A DNA stretch of 64,000 bases from an uncultured Acetatifactor sp. (GTDB lineage Bacteria > Bacillota > Clostridia > Lachnospirales > Lachnospiraceae), in NCBI GenBank assembly GCA_947631615.1, contig CANRLX010000004.1:1-64000 (forward strand), read 5' to 3'. Positions within the stretch are counted from its first letter, which is position 1; each line of letters starts with the position of its first letter. Shown piece by piece: positions 1 to 8,022 of the stretch. The position numbers were made by a program, and so were the translations under genes. Under the pieces are notes generated by a model that saw only the letters and a list, made by a program, of their open reading frames with translations, was not told the origin of the DNA and ran no database searches.

Positions 1-716
1 GACAGCTTGTCATCCTCGCCGTTCAGACATACGATCCCGTCCTCCGCCATATAATCAAAGATCTCCGACTTCGCCTTCCATATCCCGTCTCTGCTGCCCA
101 GGGTCTCCAGATGGCATTGGCCGATATTGGTAACCACACACACCGTAGGGCGCACCATTTTGCTGAGCCGGTGCATTTCCCCAAAATCGCTGATCCCCAT
201 CTCTATCACGGCGGCCGTGTGGGTGGGCTGAATCCGCAGAAGCGTCAGAGGAACCCCGATCTCATTGTTATAATTCCCCTCCGTCTTGAGCACCTCGTAC
301 CGCTCGGAGAGAACGCCGGCGATAAACTCCTTGGTGCTGGTCTTACCCACGCTGCCGGTGATCCCCACCACAGGGATATCCAGCTTGCCGCGATAATACT
401 CCGCCAGATCCCTCAGGGCCCGAAAGGGATCCTCCACCACAAGATAGCTTCCCCACTGATCGGCCTTCACCCCGTGCTCCTCTTCCACCTGCCCGGGACT
501 TTTCTGGGTGAGCACCAGGCTGGCGCCGTTCTCATAGACCTGGCCGATAAAGCGGTGTCCGTCCACCCGCTCTCCCACCGTGGCCACAAAGACGCCGTGC
601 TCCTCGACCAGACGGGAATCCAGCACGACAGACGCCACCTGCTCCTCGGGCGCCGCCTTTTGAATGACCAGTTTTCCTCCGCAGACCTCCGCGATCTCCG
701 CTATCGTCAACTCCAT
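1..716 (-). CDS. murF: UDP-MurNAc-tripeptide--D-Ala-D-Ala ligase (MurF), 3' part outside window
   Basis: This is the N-terminal part of MurF, the cytoplasmic ligase that adds the D-Ala-D-Ala dipeptide to UDP-MurNAc-tripeptide. Translating the complement from the ATG at 716 gives MELTIAEIAEVCGGKL, then the Mur-ligase ATP loop GITGSVGKTSTKE and the stretch AAVIEMGISDFGEMHRL. About 238 residues are present of the roughly 450 usual for the family; the remainder lies left of the window. The sequence AGAGGAAAG precedes the ATG closely. It follows ddl by 42 bases on the same strand, so the enzymes that make and use D-Ala-D-Ala are probably cotranscribed. Confidence 0.93.
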   Translation of the reverse strand, partial: MELTIAEIAEVCGGKLVIQKAAPEEQVASVVLDSRLVEEHGVFVATVGERVDGHRFIGQVYENGASLVLTQKSPGQVEEEHGVKADQWGSYLVVEDPFRALRDLAEYYRGKLDIPVVGITGSVGKTSTKEFIAGVLSERYEVLKTEGNYNNEIGVPLTLLRIQPTHTAAVIEMGISDFGEMHRLSKMVRPTVCVVTNIGQCHLETLGSRDGIWKAKSEIFDYMAEDGIVCLNGEDDKL

Positions 717-758
717 ATCTTTCCTCTCATTCCGCCTCTCTCGGCTCCAATAAATGTT

Positions 759-1781
759 CTACCGCAGCGCCTGACGAAGGATCTGCTCGCAGAGCTCCTC
801 AAAACAGATCCCCACAGCGGCCGCCTCCTGCGGAAGCAGGGAGGTCGCCGTCATTCCCGGAAGCGTATTCGCCTCCAGACAGAAGATCTCCCCCTGGGGA
901 TTCATCCGGAAATCCATGCGCGCGTAGCTTTTCAGCCGCAGCGCCTGAAACACCCGCTCCGCCATCTCCTGCAGAGCCTGGGTCCGATCCCTGGGAATAT
1001 CTGCCGGACAGGTCTCCACCGTGCTCCCCGCCTGATATTTGTTTTTATAGTCATAAAATCCGCTTTTGGGCGCCATCTCGATGACCGGAAGCGCCTTGCC
1101 GTCCATCACGCCCACCGAGAACTCCCTGCCCTCTATGTACTGCTCGATAACGACCTCATCATCATACCGGAAAGCCTGTTTCTTGGCCTCTTCGTACTCC
1201 GCATCGTCCCTTGCGATATACACGCCCACGCTGGAGCCGCCGCAGCACGCCTTCACAATACAGGGATAAGGGACGCTCTCCGTCTCCTTCTCCCCCCGCT
1301 TCAGACGGATTCCCGCAGGGGTCGGGATCTTCCACGCCCGAAAGATATCCTTGCTGATCCCCTTGTTCATGGCAATGGCCGAGCTGACAAAATCGGATCC
1401 CGTGTAGGGGATGCCCAAAAGCTCAAGGCACGCCTGTATCTTGCCGTCCTCCCCGTTCGCACCGTGGAGCGCCATAAACACCACATCGGCCCGCCTGCAG
1501 ATCTTCAGCACATTGGGGCCAAAGAAATTTTTGGCTCCGTCCGGACGCATCGCCTTTACCGCGTCCAGATCCGGATTCTCCTCCGAGACCGCCCTGACCT
1601 GCGACGCCCAGTCCTCCTGCCGTTCAAAAATATCCGACGTCTCTCCCTCGTACCCCAGGTAGACATCCAGCAGGATCGCCTGGTGCCCCTTCTTTTTCAG
1701 GGCGCGATAGATCATACTTCCGGAGTTCAGCGACACGTCTCTCTCTGTGCTGATGCCTCCCGCTAACACCACTACTTTCAT
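759..1781 (-). CDS. ddl: D-alanine--D-alanine ligase
   Basis: An ATP-grasp ligase that joins two D-alanines to make the dipeptide used by MurF in the cytoplasm. The protein opens MKVVVLAGGISTERDVSLNSG, the usual Ddl N-terminus, and has the family signatures MALHGANGEDGKIQ, VKACCGGSSVGVY and CLEANTLPGMTATSLLPQ. Length (340 residues) is normal. I take the ATG at 1781 rather than the in-frame ATG at 1793, because GGAG lies 6 bases before 1781 and the family starts at MKVVV. The next gene on the strand is murF, so regulation is probably shared. Confidence 0.95.
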   Translation of the reverse strand: MKVVVLAGGISTERDVSLNSGSMIYRALKKKGHQAILLDVYLGYEGETSDIFERQEDWASQVRAVSEENPDLDAVKAMRPDGAKNFFGPNVLKICRRADVVFMALHGANGEDGKIQACLELLGIPYTGSDFVSSAIAMNKGISKDIFRAWKIPTPAGIRLKRGEKETESVPYPCIVKACCGGSSVGVYIARDDAEYEEAKKQAFRYDDEVVIEQYIEGREFSVGVMDGKALPVIEMAPKSGFYDYKNKYQAGSTVETCPADIPRDRTQALQEMAERVFQALRLKSYARMDFRMNPQGEIFCLEANTLPGMTATSLLPQEAAAVGICFEELCEQILRQALR

Positions 1782-1855
1782 CTTAATCTCCATTCCGGAG
1801 CGTCACACTACTTCTGCTCCTTTTTCGTACCTGTGCCGCACCTCTTCTTCCATAT

Positions 1856-3145
1856 CTATGCCTCCTCCAGGGCTCGGTATTCCTGAATGGAGGCCAGTTG
1901 TGCCAGCAGGATCAAATAACTGCCCCTGTTCTCCTCGTCGGGGTAAAAGCTCTCTGCCTGAAGATTGCAGCCCATAAGGTAATGTACAAAATCTTCTGTG
2001 ATACAGTCGTACTGATAGGTCCGCAGCACATAGTTGGCGCCGGATATCTGACGGGCCTGCCGCAGCACATCCTCCTGGCCGTTTTCCCGCGCCGAAGCAA
2101 AACCCACGGTCTCCTCGTGCCGGTCGGAGATCTCTTCTCCCCTCGCCAGCAAACAGTCCATAAAAAGATTACAGAGCTCCACATCCACCCTCTGCTTGGT
2201 GACCATGTAGGTCATAGCGCCGTACAGATAACCGTTTTCGTCCAGAAAGCTGCCGTCGTCCAAAAAATAAGGTTTGTATTCCAGAATCCGATTGCCGTAT
2301 GTATACAGACCGGTGGCCCGATACAGCTCCGTCAACGCCAGAAAGGTATTCGCGTCTCTCTGCCCGGGAGCCTGCGCCTGAGAATACACCATGGAGGCCC
2401 GCTTCAGGCAAAGGTTGGCAAACTCCAGATCATACTTCTGGTACAGATAGCTGAACTTGGCAAGCGCCGCCGCGTACAGCGCCTTTTCCTCCGCATCCAG
2501 CAGGTTGTAGTCAATCTGTTCCGCCCAGCGCCTCAGCTCCGCCATCACATCCGGAACCTCGTCCCCGTTTTCGTCCGCAAAGACTCCTCCATACCGCTCG
2601 CAGGCAATGAGAAGCGCCAGCACGTCCTCCACAGACGCTTCCCCCTCCTGGCAGCTCTCGATGATCTCCTGGTACAAATCCTCAAACAGATCCCGATAGA
2701 TCGTTTCCCCGATGGGAAAGTCATAGGATCTTCCGATATAGTCGCACTCCAGATAATATTGCCCGCCGGACGCGTCAGAATACTCCCCGAAATCCACATG
2801 CCCTACAAAGCCCTTCATGTCCGCGCGGTAAACGGCATCCTCGATCTCTCCGGTATAAACCACATCGCCGGTTTCCCTGTCCACCAGCCGAAACTGATCG
2901 GGAAGCCTCGTCCCCCGCACAATGGCACACTTCACTCCCTGCGACTGATACCCCGATCGATCGATCAGGATATTGGGCGCGGACTCCGGCACCCTGTAAT
3001 CCACGATCGGCGCGCTCTCCATGCCGACAGGCCCCGACGCTTCCTCCGAGGCCGGCTCTTTCGGAAACACCGCACAGCCGCTCAAAATAAACGCGGTCAC
3101 CAGACAGACCGCGGTCCGTCCGGCAACGTTTTTTCCGTATTTCAA
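1856..3145 (-). CDS. GH9 cellulase-like lipoprotein, probably non-catalytic
   Basis: A secreted lipoprotein with a signal peptide ending LVTAFILSGC (lipobox LSGC, Cys 24). The mature part begins like the immunoglobulin-like domain that precedes family 9 glycoside hydrolases (NILIDRSGYQSQGVKCAIV... FRLVDRETGDVVYTG). It continues into a helix-rich region ending HYLMGCNLQAESF, which resembles the GH9 C-terminal LGxNxxxxS region. The DAGD segment bearing the GH9 catalytic aspartate is not visible, so I infer a binding or structural role. The start is set at a TTG at 3145: GGAGG lies 6 bases upstream, whereas the ATG at 3172 has no well-spaced site. A sigma-A-like promoter lies just upstream. Confidence 0.7.
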   Translation of the reverse strand: MKYGKNVAGRTAVCLVTAFILSGCAVFPKEPASEEASGPVGMESAPIVDYRVPESAPNILIDRSGYQSQGVKCAIVRGTRLPDQFRLVDRETGDVVYTGEIEDAVYRADMKGFVGHVDFGEYSDASGGQYYLECDYIGRSYDFPIGETIYRDLFEDLYQEIIESCQEGEASVEDVLALLIACERYGGVFADENGDEVPDVMAELRRWAEQIDYNLLDAEEKALYAAALAKFSYLYQKYDLEFANLCLKRASMVYSQAQAPGQRDANTFLALTELYRATGLYTYGNRILEYKPYFLDDGSFLDENGYLYGAMTYMVTKQRVDVELCNLFMDCLLARGEEISDRHEETVGFASARENGQEDVLRQARQISGANYVLRTYQYDCITEDFVHYLMGCNLQAESFYPDEENRGSYLILLAQLASIQEYRALEEA

Positions 3146-3181
3146 AATGCTCCTCCAAATGTTAGTCCACATGCCTCAATT

Positions 3182-3216
3182 AAAATCTATTATACCATGA
3201 TTGTGATAGAAAGCAA
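3182..3216 (-). promoter_or_regulatory. Sigma-A-type promoter for the GH9-like lipoprotein
   Basis: On the complement there is a perfect TATAAT at 3194-3189, with a weak -35 TTGCTT at 3216-3211 and a 16-base spacer. Transcription would begin near 3182. That leaves a normal leader for the TTG start at 3145 but only about 10 bases for the ATG at 3172, which supports the TTG choice. Confidence 0.5.
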
Positions 3217-3221
3217 TGTTT

Positions 3222-4397
3222 TTAGCTGTCCTCGGACGCGTCATACACGATTTCCCCATCGATGATGGTATAGAGCGTGCGGGTAAAGATCTCCATGGGA
3301 TTTCCGTCAAAAACAGCGATATCCGCGTCTTTTCCCACCTCTATGCTGCCCAGTCTGTCCGCCACGCCGCAGATGATGGCGGGGTAGATCGTGATCGCCC
3401 TGTAGCCCTCCTCCAGCGGAAGCCCCGATTTCACCGCCAGTCCGGCACACAGGGGCAGCGATTGGATCAGCGATACGGGGTGGTCCGTGGTGACGGCGGT
3501 CATCACGCCCGCACGATTCAACACGCCCGCCGTCTTAAAGGCCACATTCTGAACTTCGATTTTGTTCCGGCTGGCAAAATCCGGCCCCACAATGGCGGGA
3601 TACCCTTCCGCCGCAAGCTCCTCTGCGATCAGATGCCCCTCCGAGCAATGGTCAAGGGTCAGCCTCAGGTCAAATTCTTTGGCGATGCGGATGGCGGTGA
3701 AAATATCATCCACACGGTGCGCGTGGGCCTTCAGGGGGATTTCCTTTTTTAACACCGGAATCCAGCACTCCCTGGTGAAGTCGATGGCAAAGTCCTCTCC
3801 GTTTTGCTCGGCCGTCTGCTTCTGCTTCCAATATTGTGACGCTTCTGTCAGTTCCTGGCGCAACATTCCGGCGATCGCCATTCTGGTAGAGGGACTTTTG
3901 TTTTGTCCGGAATAGTTGACCTTGGGATTTTCTCCGAAGGCCACCTTCATAGCGGCCGGAGCCTTGACGATCAGGTCGTCTACCCTCCGTCCGCGGGTCT
4001 TCACAAAGGCAAACTGTCCGCCCACCACATTGGAGCTGCCCGGGCCGATCATCGCGCCGGTGATCCCGGCGCGGACCGCATCGTCAAAGGCAGCGTCCAT
4101 GGGATTGATCGCGTCGATGGCGCGCAGATAGGGCGTGACAGGATCCACTGTCTCATTGCAGTCGTCTCCCTCCATGCCCTTTTTTTCCTCGGTAATGCCC
4201 ATGTGGCAGTGCGCCTCCAGGATGCCCGGCAGGATCAGACCGTTCTCCGCCACGATCACCCGCTCCCCCTCTCGGGGTGTCAGCGGAACCTGCTCCCTGG
4301 ATCCCACCGCCGCTATCCTTCCGTTTTGAATGTGGACGATCCCCCCAGGAATATCCTCGCCCGCCATCGTCTTAATGGTACCGCCTACAATATACAT
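3222..4397 (-). CDS. Amidohydrolase-family metal-dependent hydrolase
   Basis: A cytoplasmic amidohydrolase of the imidazolonepropionase/dihydroorotase superfamily; the substrate cannot be read from sequence. The barrel metal motif HCH (His 63 and 65) follows GLILPGILEA. Later come THR-type loops, LTLDHCSEGHLIAEE and TAVTTDHPVS, where the remaining metal-binding His/Asp residues are expected. The N- and C-terminal strands (MYIVGGTIKTMAGEDIPGGIVHI and IEVGKDADIAVFDGNPM) form the usual composite beta-sandwich. Length of 391 residues is normal. It lies between the GH9-like lipoprotein and the SpoIIQ-like gene, and that context does not suggest a substrate. Confidence 0.85.
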   Translation of the reverse strand: MYIVGGTIKTMAGEDIPGGIVHIQNGRIAAVGSREQVPLTPREGERVIVAENGLILPGILEAHCHMGITEEKKGMEGDDCNETVDPVTPYLRAIDAINPMDAAFDDAVRAGITGAMIGPGSSNVVGGQFAFVKTRGRRVDDLIVKAPAAMKVAFGENPKVNYSGQNKSPSTRMAIAGMLRQELTEASQYWKQKQTAEQNGEDFAIDFTRECWIPVLKKEIPLKAHAHRVDDIFTAIRIAKEFDLRLTLDHCSEGHLIAEELAAEGYPAIVGPDFASRNKIEVQNVAFKTAGVLNRAGVMTAVTTDHPVSLIQSLPLCAGLAVKSGLPLEEGYRAITIYPAIICGVADRLGSIEVGKDADIAVFDGNPMEIFTRTLYTIIDGEIVYDASEDS

Positions 4398-4428
4398 TCT
4401 GTCTTATTCCCTTTCCGGAACCTCTCTT

Positions 4429-5292
4429 CTAAAAACGCTCGACCGGATCCAACGCCTCCCCGTCCTTCGTCAGCTTAAAGTAGAGATTGGCCCCCTCTTC
4501 CACATAATATTTGGTCGGAGCAGACACGCTCGCCAACACCTCTCCGGCTTCCACATATTCGCCCTCGGTCACCTGAACGTTCTGAAGCTGCCCGTAGGTC
4601 GCCTGATAGCCGTCTCCCAGATCCAGCGTCACCGCGTTCCCGATCCTGGAATCCTCATAGATGTCAATCACCTGTCCCTCCGCGCAAGCGCTCACACTCG
4701 TCCCCTCCTCTGCGCCAAATATCACGGCAGGATTTCTGGTATACTGATCCAGGGTTTTAAAATAAACGCTGGCGTCCATGCTGTACGGCAGGATCACCTC
4801 GCCTTCCACCGGTCTGGCAAGACCGCTCTCCTCAGAAAAATGAAGCTCCTTTGTCTGGGCGGTGTTGATCGTGGTGGGAAGCTGCTCCTCCGTGCCGGCT
4901 CCTGCCCCCATCTCATCCTCGCTGGGGACCTCCTCCCGATTGGTGACGCCGGGGATCTCGATCTGATCGGATCCCACCTGGGTGGTGCCGACCTCCAGCG
5001 GTTCCTCGTCGTACGGCAGATAATCCAGATCGTCCTCCAGCACGTCAGGGGTATCGGACTCCCCCGCCGGAATCTGCGCCGGATTCTGTGCCAGCTCGCT
5101 CTGCCCCTGGTCCACATTGTCCTCCAGGGCGGTAAAGTCAACCACATAGCCGTCGTCCTGGGACTCCAGATTGCTCTGCCGCATATATAATCCAGTCATC
5201 GTGAGAGCTGCCAGCACAAACACGGAAGAACCGATCATAATCATTCTTTCTCTCTTGACATTGCTTCTATTGTTTCTTCTATTTCTCCTCAT
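4429..5292 (-). CDS. SpoIIQ-like membrane-anchored LytM (M23) domain protein
   Basis: A protein with a basic N-terminus, one transmembrane segment (about residues 17-36), an acidic low-complexity linker (about 45-150) and a C-terminal LytM/M23 fold (about 155-287, VIFGAEEGTSVSACAEGQV ... YGQLQNVQVTEGEYVEAGEVL). The zinc ligands of active M23 peptidases are missing: the place of HxH reads NLYFKL. Degenerate LytM domains with this architecture are typical of SpoIIQ, the forespore half of the SpoIIQ-SpoIIIAH channel, in Bacillus. A sigma-F-like promoter just upstream agrees with forespore expression. It could be another M23-like morphogenetic protein. AAAGGAAGG precedes the ATG. Confidence 0.7.
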   Translation of the reverse strand: MRRNRRNNRSNVKRERMIMIGSSVFVLAALTMTGLYMRQSNLESQDDGYVVDFTALEDNVDQGQSELAQNPAQIPAGESDTPDVLEDDLDYLPYDEEPLEVGTTQVGSDQIEIPGVTNREEVPSEDEMGAGAGTEEQLPTTINTAQTKELHFSEESGLARPVEGEVILPYSMDASVYFKTLDQYTRNPAVIFGAEEGTSVSACAEGQVIDIYEDSRIGNAVTLDLGDGYQATYGQLQNVQVTEGEYVEAGEVLASVSAPTKYYVEEGANLYFKLTKDGEALDPVERF

Positions 5293-5335
5293 ATCCGCTT
5301 TCCTTCCTTTACTGTTTAGGTTGTAACCTGATACT

Positions 5336-5363
5336 ATTTTTGCCGGAAAGCGTTCTTTTATAC
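5336..5363 (-). promoter_or_regulatory. Forespore (sigma-F-like) promoter for the SpoIIQ-like gene
   Basis: On the complement, GTATA at 5363-5359 is followed after 14 bases by GGCAAAAAT at 5344-5336. These fit the published sigma-F/sigma-G pattern (GyATA, about 15 bases, GGnrAnAnT). No good sigma-A promoter was seen in this gap. Spacing one base short of ideal is the main doubt. Confidence 0.5.
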
Positions 5364-5370
5364 ATAAGAC

Positions 5371-5408
5371 AAAAACAGACCGGACGAATTGGTCCGATCT
5401 GTTTTTTT
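5371..5408 (-). terminator. Rho-independent terminator after the EF-hand gene
   Basis: An inverted repeat, AACAGACCGGAC (5374-5385) with GTCCGATCTGTT (5392-5403), is flanked by A-runs and T-runs on both sides. On the complement it lies about 45 bases after the EF-hand stop codon and before the sigma-F-like promoter. Its symmetry would let it work in both directions. Confidence 0.75.
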
Positions 5409-5446
5409 ATTTGTTATTTTGATATGCCTTGCAGATTTCGGCGTTT

Positions 5447-6604
5447 CTACGCCTGACGAGAATACTTCGCCACGTCCAGATGCTGCACGGTCCCCGCGCT
5501 GCCGTTCTCATACAAAAAGACTCCGGTGTTGCGGATGGCTCCCTTGGTCTGGCCGGTGTTTCCCTGCAGGGTAAAATCCGTGGAGACATTCTGCAGGCAG
5601 ATCGCCCCCACGCCCTTATCGCTCAAGCGCCAGAGCACGCTCTCGCCGTTCTCGTCCATCGTCCAGATCCTGAGTTTGGACCAGATGGCGTCGTTTTCGT
5701 CGATCCAGCCGTTGCCGTCGTCGTCATACTTAGCAAGATCCGCAAAACCGTTTCCGCTGGACGTGCCAAACAGTTCGCTCCCGTCGTTGACGGTGCCGTC
5801 CTCGTTTTTGTCCAGAGCCAGATACCCGCTCCCTTTTCCCAATCCGGAAATTTCATCCAGTTCGCCGTCCGCGTCAATGTCAAAGTAAAACGTCTGATCC
5901 GACAATTCCGCCACATCCGTATTCAGGTTGATGACCAGCGGATCGCACATGGTATAAGTCTGCAGATCAAACTCCGACTTATAATATTCCTCAAACCGCC
6001 TGCTCATACCCACGTTGACATTAAAATCGATCTCCCTGCCGTCCGCCGTGCGCACTGTTCCCGTAGTGGAAAAAAACGTATCCTCCGACTCGGCCCGAAA
6101 GGACTCCTGTGTATAGCTCAGGACTCGGTAGGTGGCGGTGGGGCCGTCCACGCTCTGTCCCGAAATACCGGAGGCCGTATCTCTGCCGCTCATAAATCCG
6201 TTCTCCGCCACCCAGTCCCGCGTGCCGAATCTCCTGTGGCCAAACAGCAGGCTGAAAATGTAGCGCATTGTCATCTGGCGGATATCGTTGACGGCGTTGC
6301 TCGCTGCAGACCGTATATTGATCCTGCTGGAAGCAACTCCAAACCGATCCTGCCATTCTCCGGCAGCCGCCGGATCCCTTTCCTCCGCGTTCTCCTGGTT
6401 CTGCCCATCCACGCCGGCGTCGCTTCCCTGAACCGCGGTGTCCAACAGACCGCCGTTTTGCGCCAGGGTCCCCTGATATTCCGTTATGGAAAAACGCCGG
6501 ATCGTTGCCTTAAATGCCCGATAGCTCCTGCCGGATTCCATTCCTATCGCGCTGGAATCAATCTTCACTCCTTTTCCCTCTTCATCCACCACATCCGCTT
6601 CCAC
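5447..6604 (-). CDS. EF-hand/dockerin-like calcium-binding protein, no signal peptide
   Basis: A 385-residue protein of unknown role. Residues 1-220 match nothing I recognise. The C-terminal third has aspartate-rich calcium-binding loops: DIDADGELDE (about 242-251), DKNEDGTVNDGSELFG (about 265-280) and DDDGNGWIDENDA (about 294-306). These resemble repeats of large secreted bacterial proteins, yet there is no signal peptide or membrane segment, so secretion is unproven. The start is a GTG at 6604; the in-frame stop TAG 12 bases upstream limits alternatives, and GGAGGATAG lies about 12 bases away. It may be a partial relic of a larger surface protein. Confidence 0.6.
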   Translation of the reverse strand: MEADVVDEEGKGVKIDSSAIGMESGRSYRAFKATIRRFSITEYQGTLAQNGGLLDTAVQGSDAGVDGQNQENAEERDPAAAGEWQDRFGVASSRINIRSAASNAVNDIRQMTMRYIFSLLFGHRRFGTRDWVAENGFMSGRDTASGISGQSVDGPTATYRVLSYTQESFRAESEDTFFSTTGTVRTADGREIDFNVNVGMSRRFEEYYKSEFDLQTYTMCDPLVINLNTDVAELSDQTFYFDIDADGELDEISGLGKGSGYLALDKNEDGTVNDGSELFGTSSGNGFADLAKYDDDGNGWIDENDAIWSKLRIWTMDENGESVLWRLSDKGVGAICLQNVSTDFTLQGNTGQTKGAIRNTGVFLYENGSAGTVQHLDVAKYSRQA

Positions 6605-6751
6605 CGCCGAAACCTATCCTCCGTGACAGGCTCCCGCCGCGTCCGTCGGCTTACGTCTATGCCCGACCTCCTCTGTCCCCGCATAAAAAGAATGGCATCT
6701 ATGTATGGAAATCCTTTCCCTCACATAAATACCATCCGTGGTGTCGATCTC

Positions 6752-6795
6752 TAATTACTCGGGCGACCGCGGGCCAGGCCGTCACCCTGTAATTA
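6752..6795 (-). repeat. Strong hairpin at the presumed 5' end of the EF-hand transcript
   Basis: Nested arms TAATTAC/GTAATTA (6752-6758, 6789-6795) and GGGCGAC/GTCACCC (6761-6767, 6781-6787) form a 14-pair stem with small internal loops. On the complement a TATAAT-like box lies just upstream and no T-run follows, so this looks more like a leader structure than a terminator. Nothing else was recognised in the 217-base gap. Confidence 0.45.
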
Positions 6796-6821
6796 TTATA
6801 TCGGCGGCCGGTATCAAAACT

Positions 6822-7340
6822 TTAGTTTTTTTCGTGAGACACCGGCTGTCCCTCCGCGCCCGGGCCGCCCTGTTTTCTCGCCTGATGGACGATCCTCGCT
6901 ATCAGGCTGGCGGCCACCTCCTTCGTGATCATCATTTTCGCGCCATAGGGATTGATAAGGAAGCCGCTGGCGGGATTTTCCTTTCCGTCCGGCGTTTTTT
7001 TCAGCAGCATGTCCGCATAGTCCTTGAAACGAAAGGCAAAGGTCTGCTGGCCGTCCTCGTCCTTCCACTTCTTGAGCTCCGTCCAATCCGTAAACGCCAT
7101 AAAAAACTGCTTCCCGTCCGGTGCGGACAGCATGGGAAACTGAATACGGCTGTCCGGCGAAAGCTTCACCTCTCCGTCCGGTCCGATCTCCGGCGTGGGC
7201 GTCACCACCGCGGGCATCAAAAAGACCGCCTTCAGCACCTCCTCCAGAAACATCTCTCTGTGCTCCGGCGTGTCCTCCGCCCGCAAAACCTCCATGGCTC
7301 CCACCAGCATGGGATTCGTCACCGTTTTCTTAAATTCCAT
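6822..7340 (-). CDS. SseB N-terminal domain protein
   Basis: A 172-residue soluble protein matching the SseB N-terminal domain, named for the E. coli protein affecting serine sensitivity; its biochemical role is not established. Visible landmarks are LLEEVLKAVFLMPAVV-like helices, then DGKQFFMAFTDWTELKKW and GFLINPYGAKMMITKE, typical of the domain. No membrane segment is seen. GGAGATGGAGAGAAG precedes the ATG. It lies 22 bases downstream of the 7363-8022 membrane protein on the same strand, so it may be the last gene of that small operon. Confidence 0.82.
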   Translation of the reverse strand: MEFKKTVTNPMLVGAMEVLRAEDTPEHREMFLEEVLKAVFLMPAVVTPTPEIGPDGEVKLSPDSRIQFPMLSAPDGKQFFMAFTDWTELKKWKDEDGQQTFAFRFKDYADMLLKKTPDGKENPASGFLINPYGAKMMITKEVAASLIARIVHQARKQGGPGAEGQPVSHEKN

Positions 7341-7362
7341 CTTCTCTCCATCTCCTTATAAC

Positions 7363-8022
7363 CTATGACTGCTGTTTTTCCCGTCGCAGCTTCCGTCCGC
7401 GCCAGAAACCGTCCGCCAATAACCCCGCCGACACGGCAAAAACCAGAAACCAAAACGCCAGCAGCTTCCTGCTGTAGCTGCCGTAGGAATACCTCATATA
7501 CATGACACTTCCGTCATCTTTTCCCGCCCATTCACAGGACACGTGTTCCTCGGGGCCGATCCCCTCCGGCCCAAACGTAACGCTCACCTTTGTATTTTCA
7601 GGAAACGACACCGTAAACCGACACGTCTGTCCCACCGGAACCCATTTTTCAATGGGAAATTCACCGTAGGCGCTGCCCGCCACATCGCCGATCCGAAAGC
7701 TGCTCCTGGCAATTACGGAGCCGTCCTCTGCCGACAGCGTCCCGCGCACTAACGTCCGATCTGCCGATGTCTCCCCCGTCAGATTGACAAGGATGCTCTT
7801 CAAGTACCCCTCCGCGGGCACAAAGTACTCGGTATAATCAAGGCCCTGGGACAGCGTTGCCTCTCTGCGCTCATACAGCTCTCCGGCGTGCACGTCCTGC
7901 ACCGTATAGCACAAATATTGGGGAAACCAGCGATACAGCACAAACGTCCCCAACAGGCCGGCCAACAGCGCGCACAGCAGGAAACTCCCCGTTTTCACCA
8001 TAGCCTTTCGCTTATTCTCCAT
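7363..8022 (-). CDS. Membrane-anchored protein of unknown function, coupled to a glycosyltransferase
   Basis: A 219-residue protein with an N-terminal transmembrane helix (about residues 11-32), an extracytoplasmic beta-rich domain and a second transmembrane helix near the C-terminus (about 188-207) followed by a basic tail. I do not recognise the family. It starts inside the 3' end of the upstream GT39-type gene (11-base overlap), so translation is probably coupled. A partner or accessory role for that glycosyltransferase is an inference from this arrangement only. Confidence 0.65.
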   Translation of the reverse strand: MENKRKAMVKTGSFLLCALLAGLLGTFVLYRWFPQYLCYTVQDVHAGELYERREATLSQGLDYTEYFVPAEGYLKSILVNLTGETSADRTLVRGTLSAEDGSVIARSSFRIGDVAGSAYGEFPIEKWVPVGQTCRFTVSFPENTKVSVTFGPEGIGPEEHVSCEWAGKDDGSVMYMRYSYGSYSRKLLAFWFLVFAVSAGLLADGFWRGRKLRREKQQS

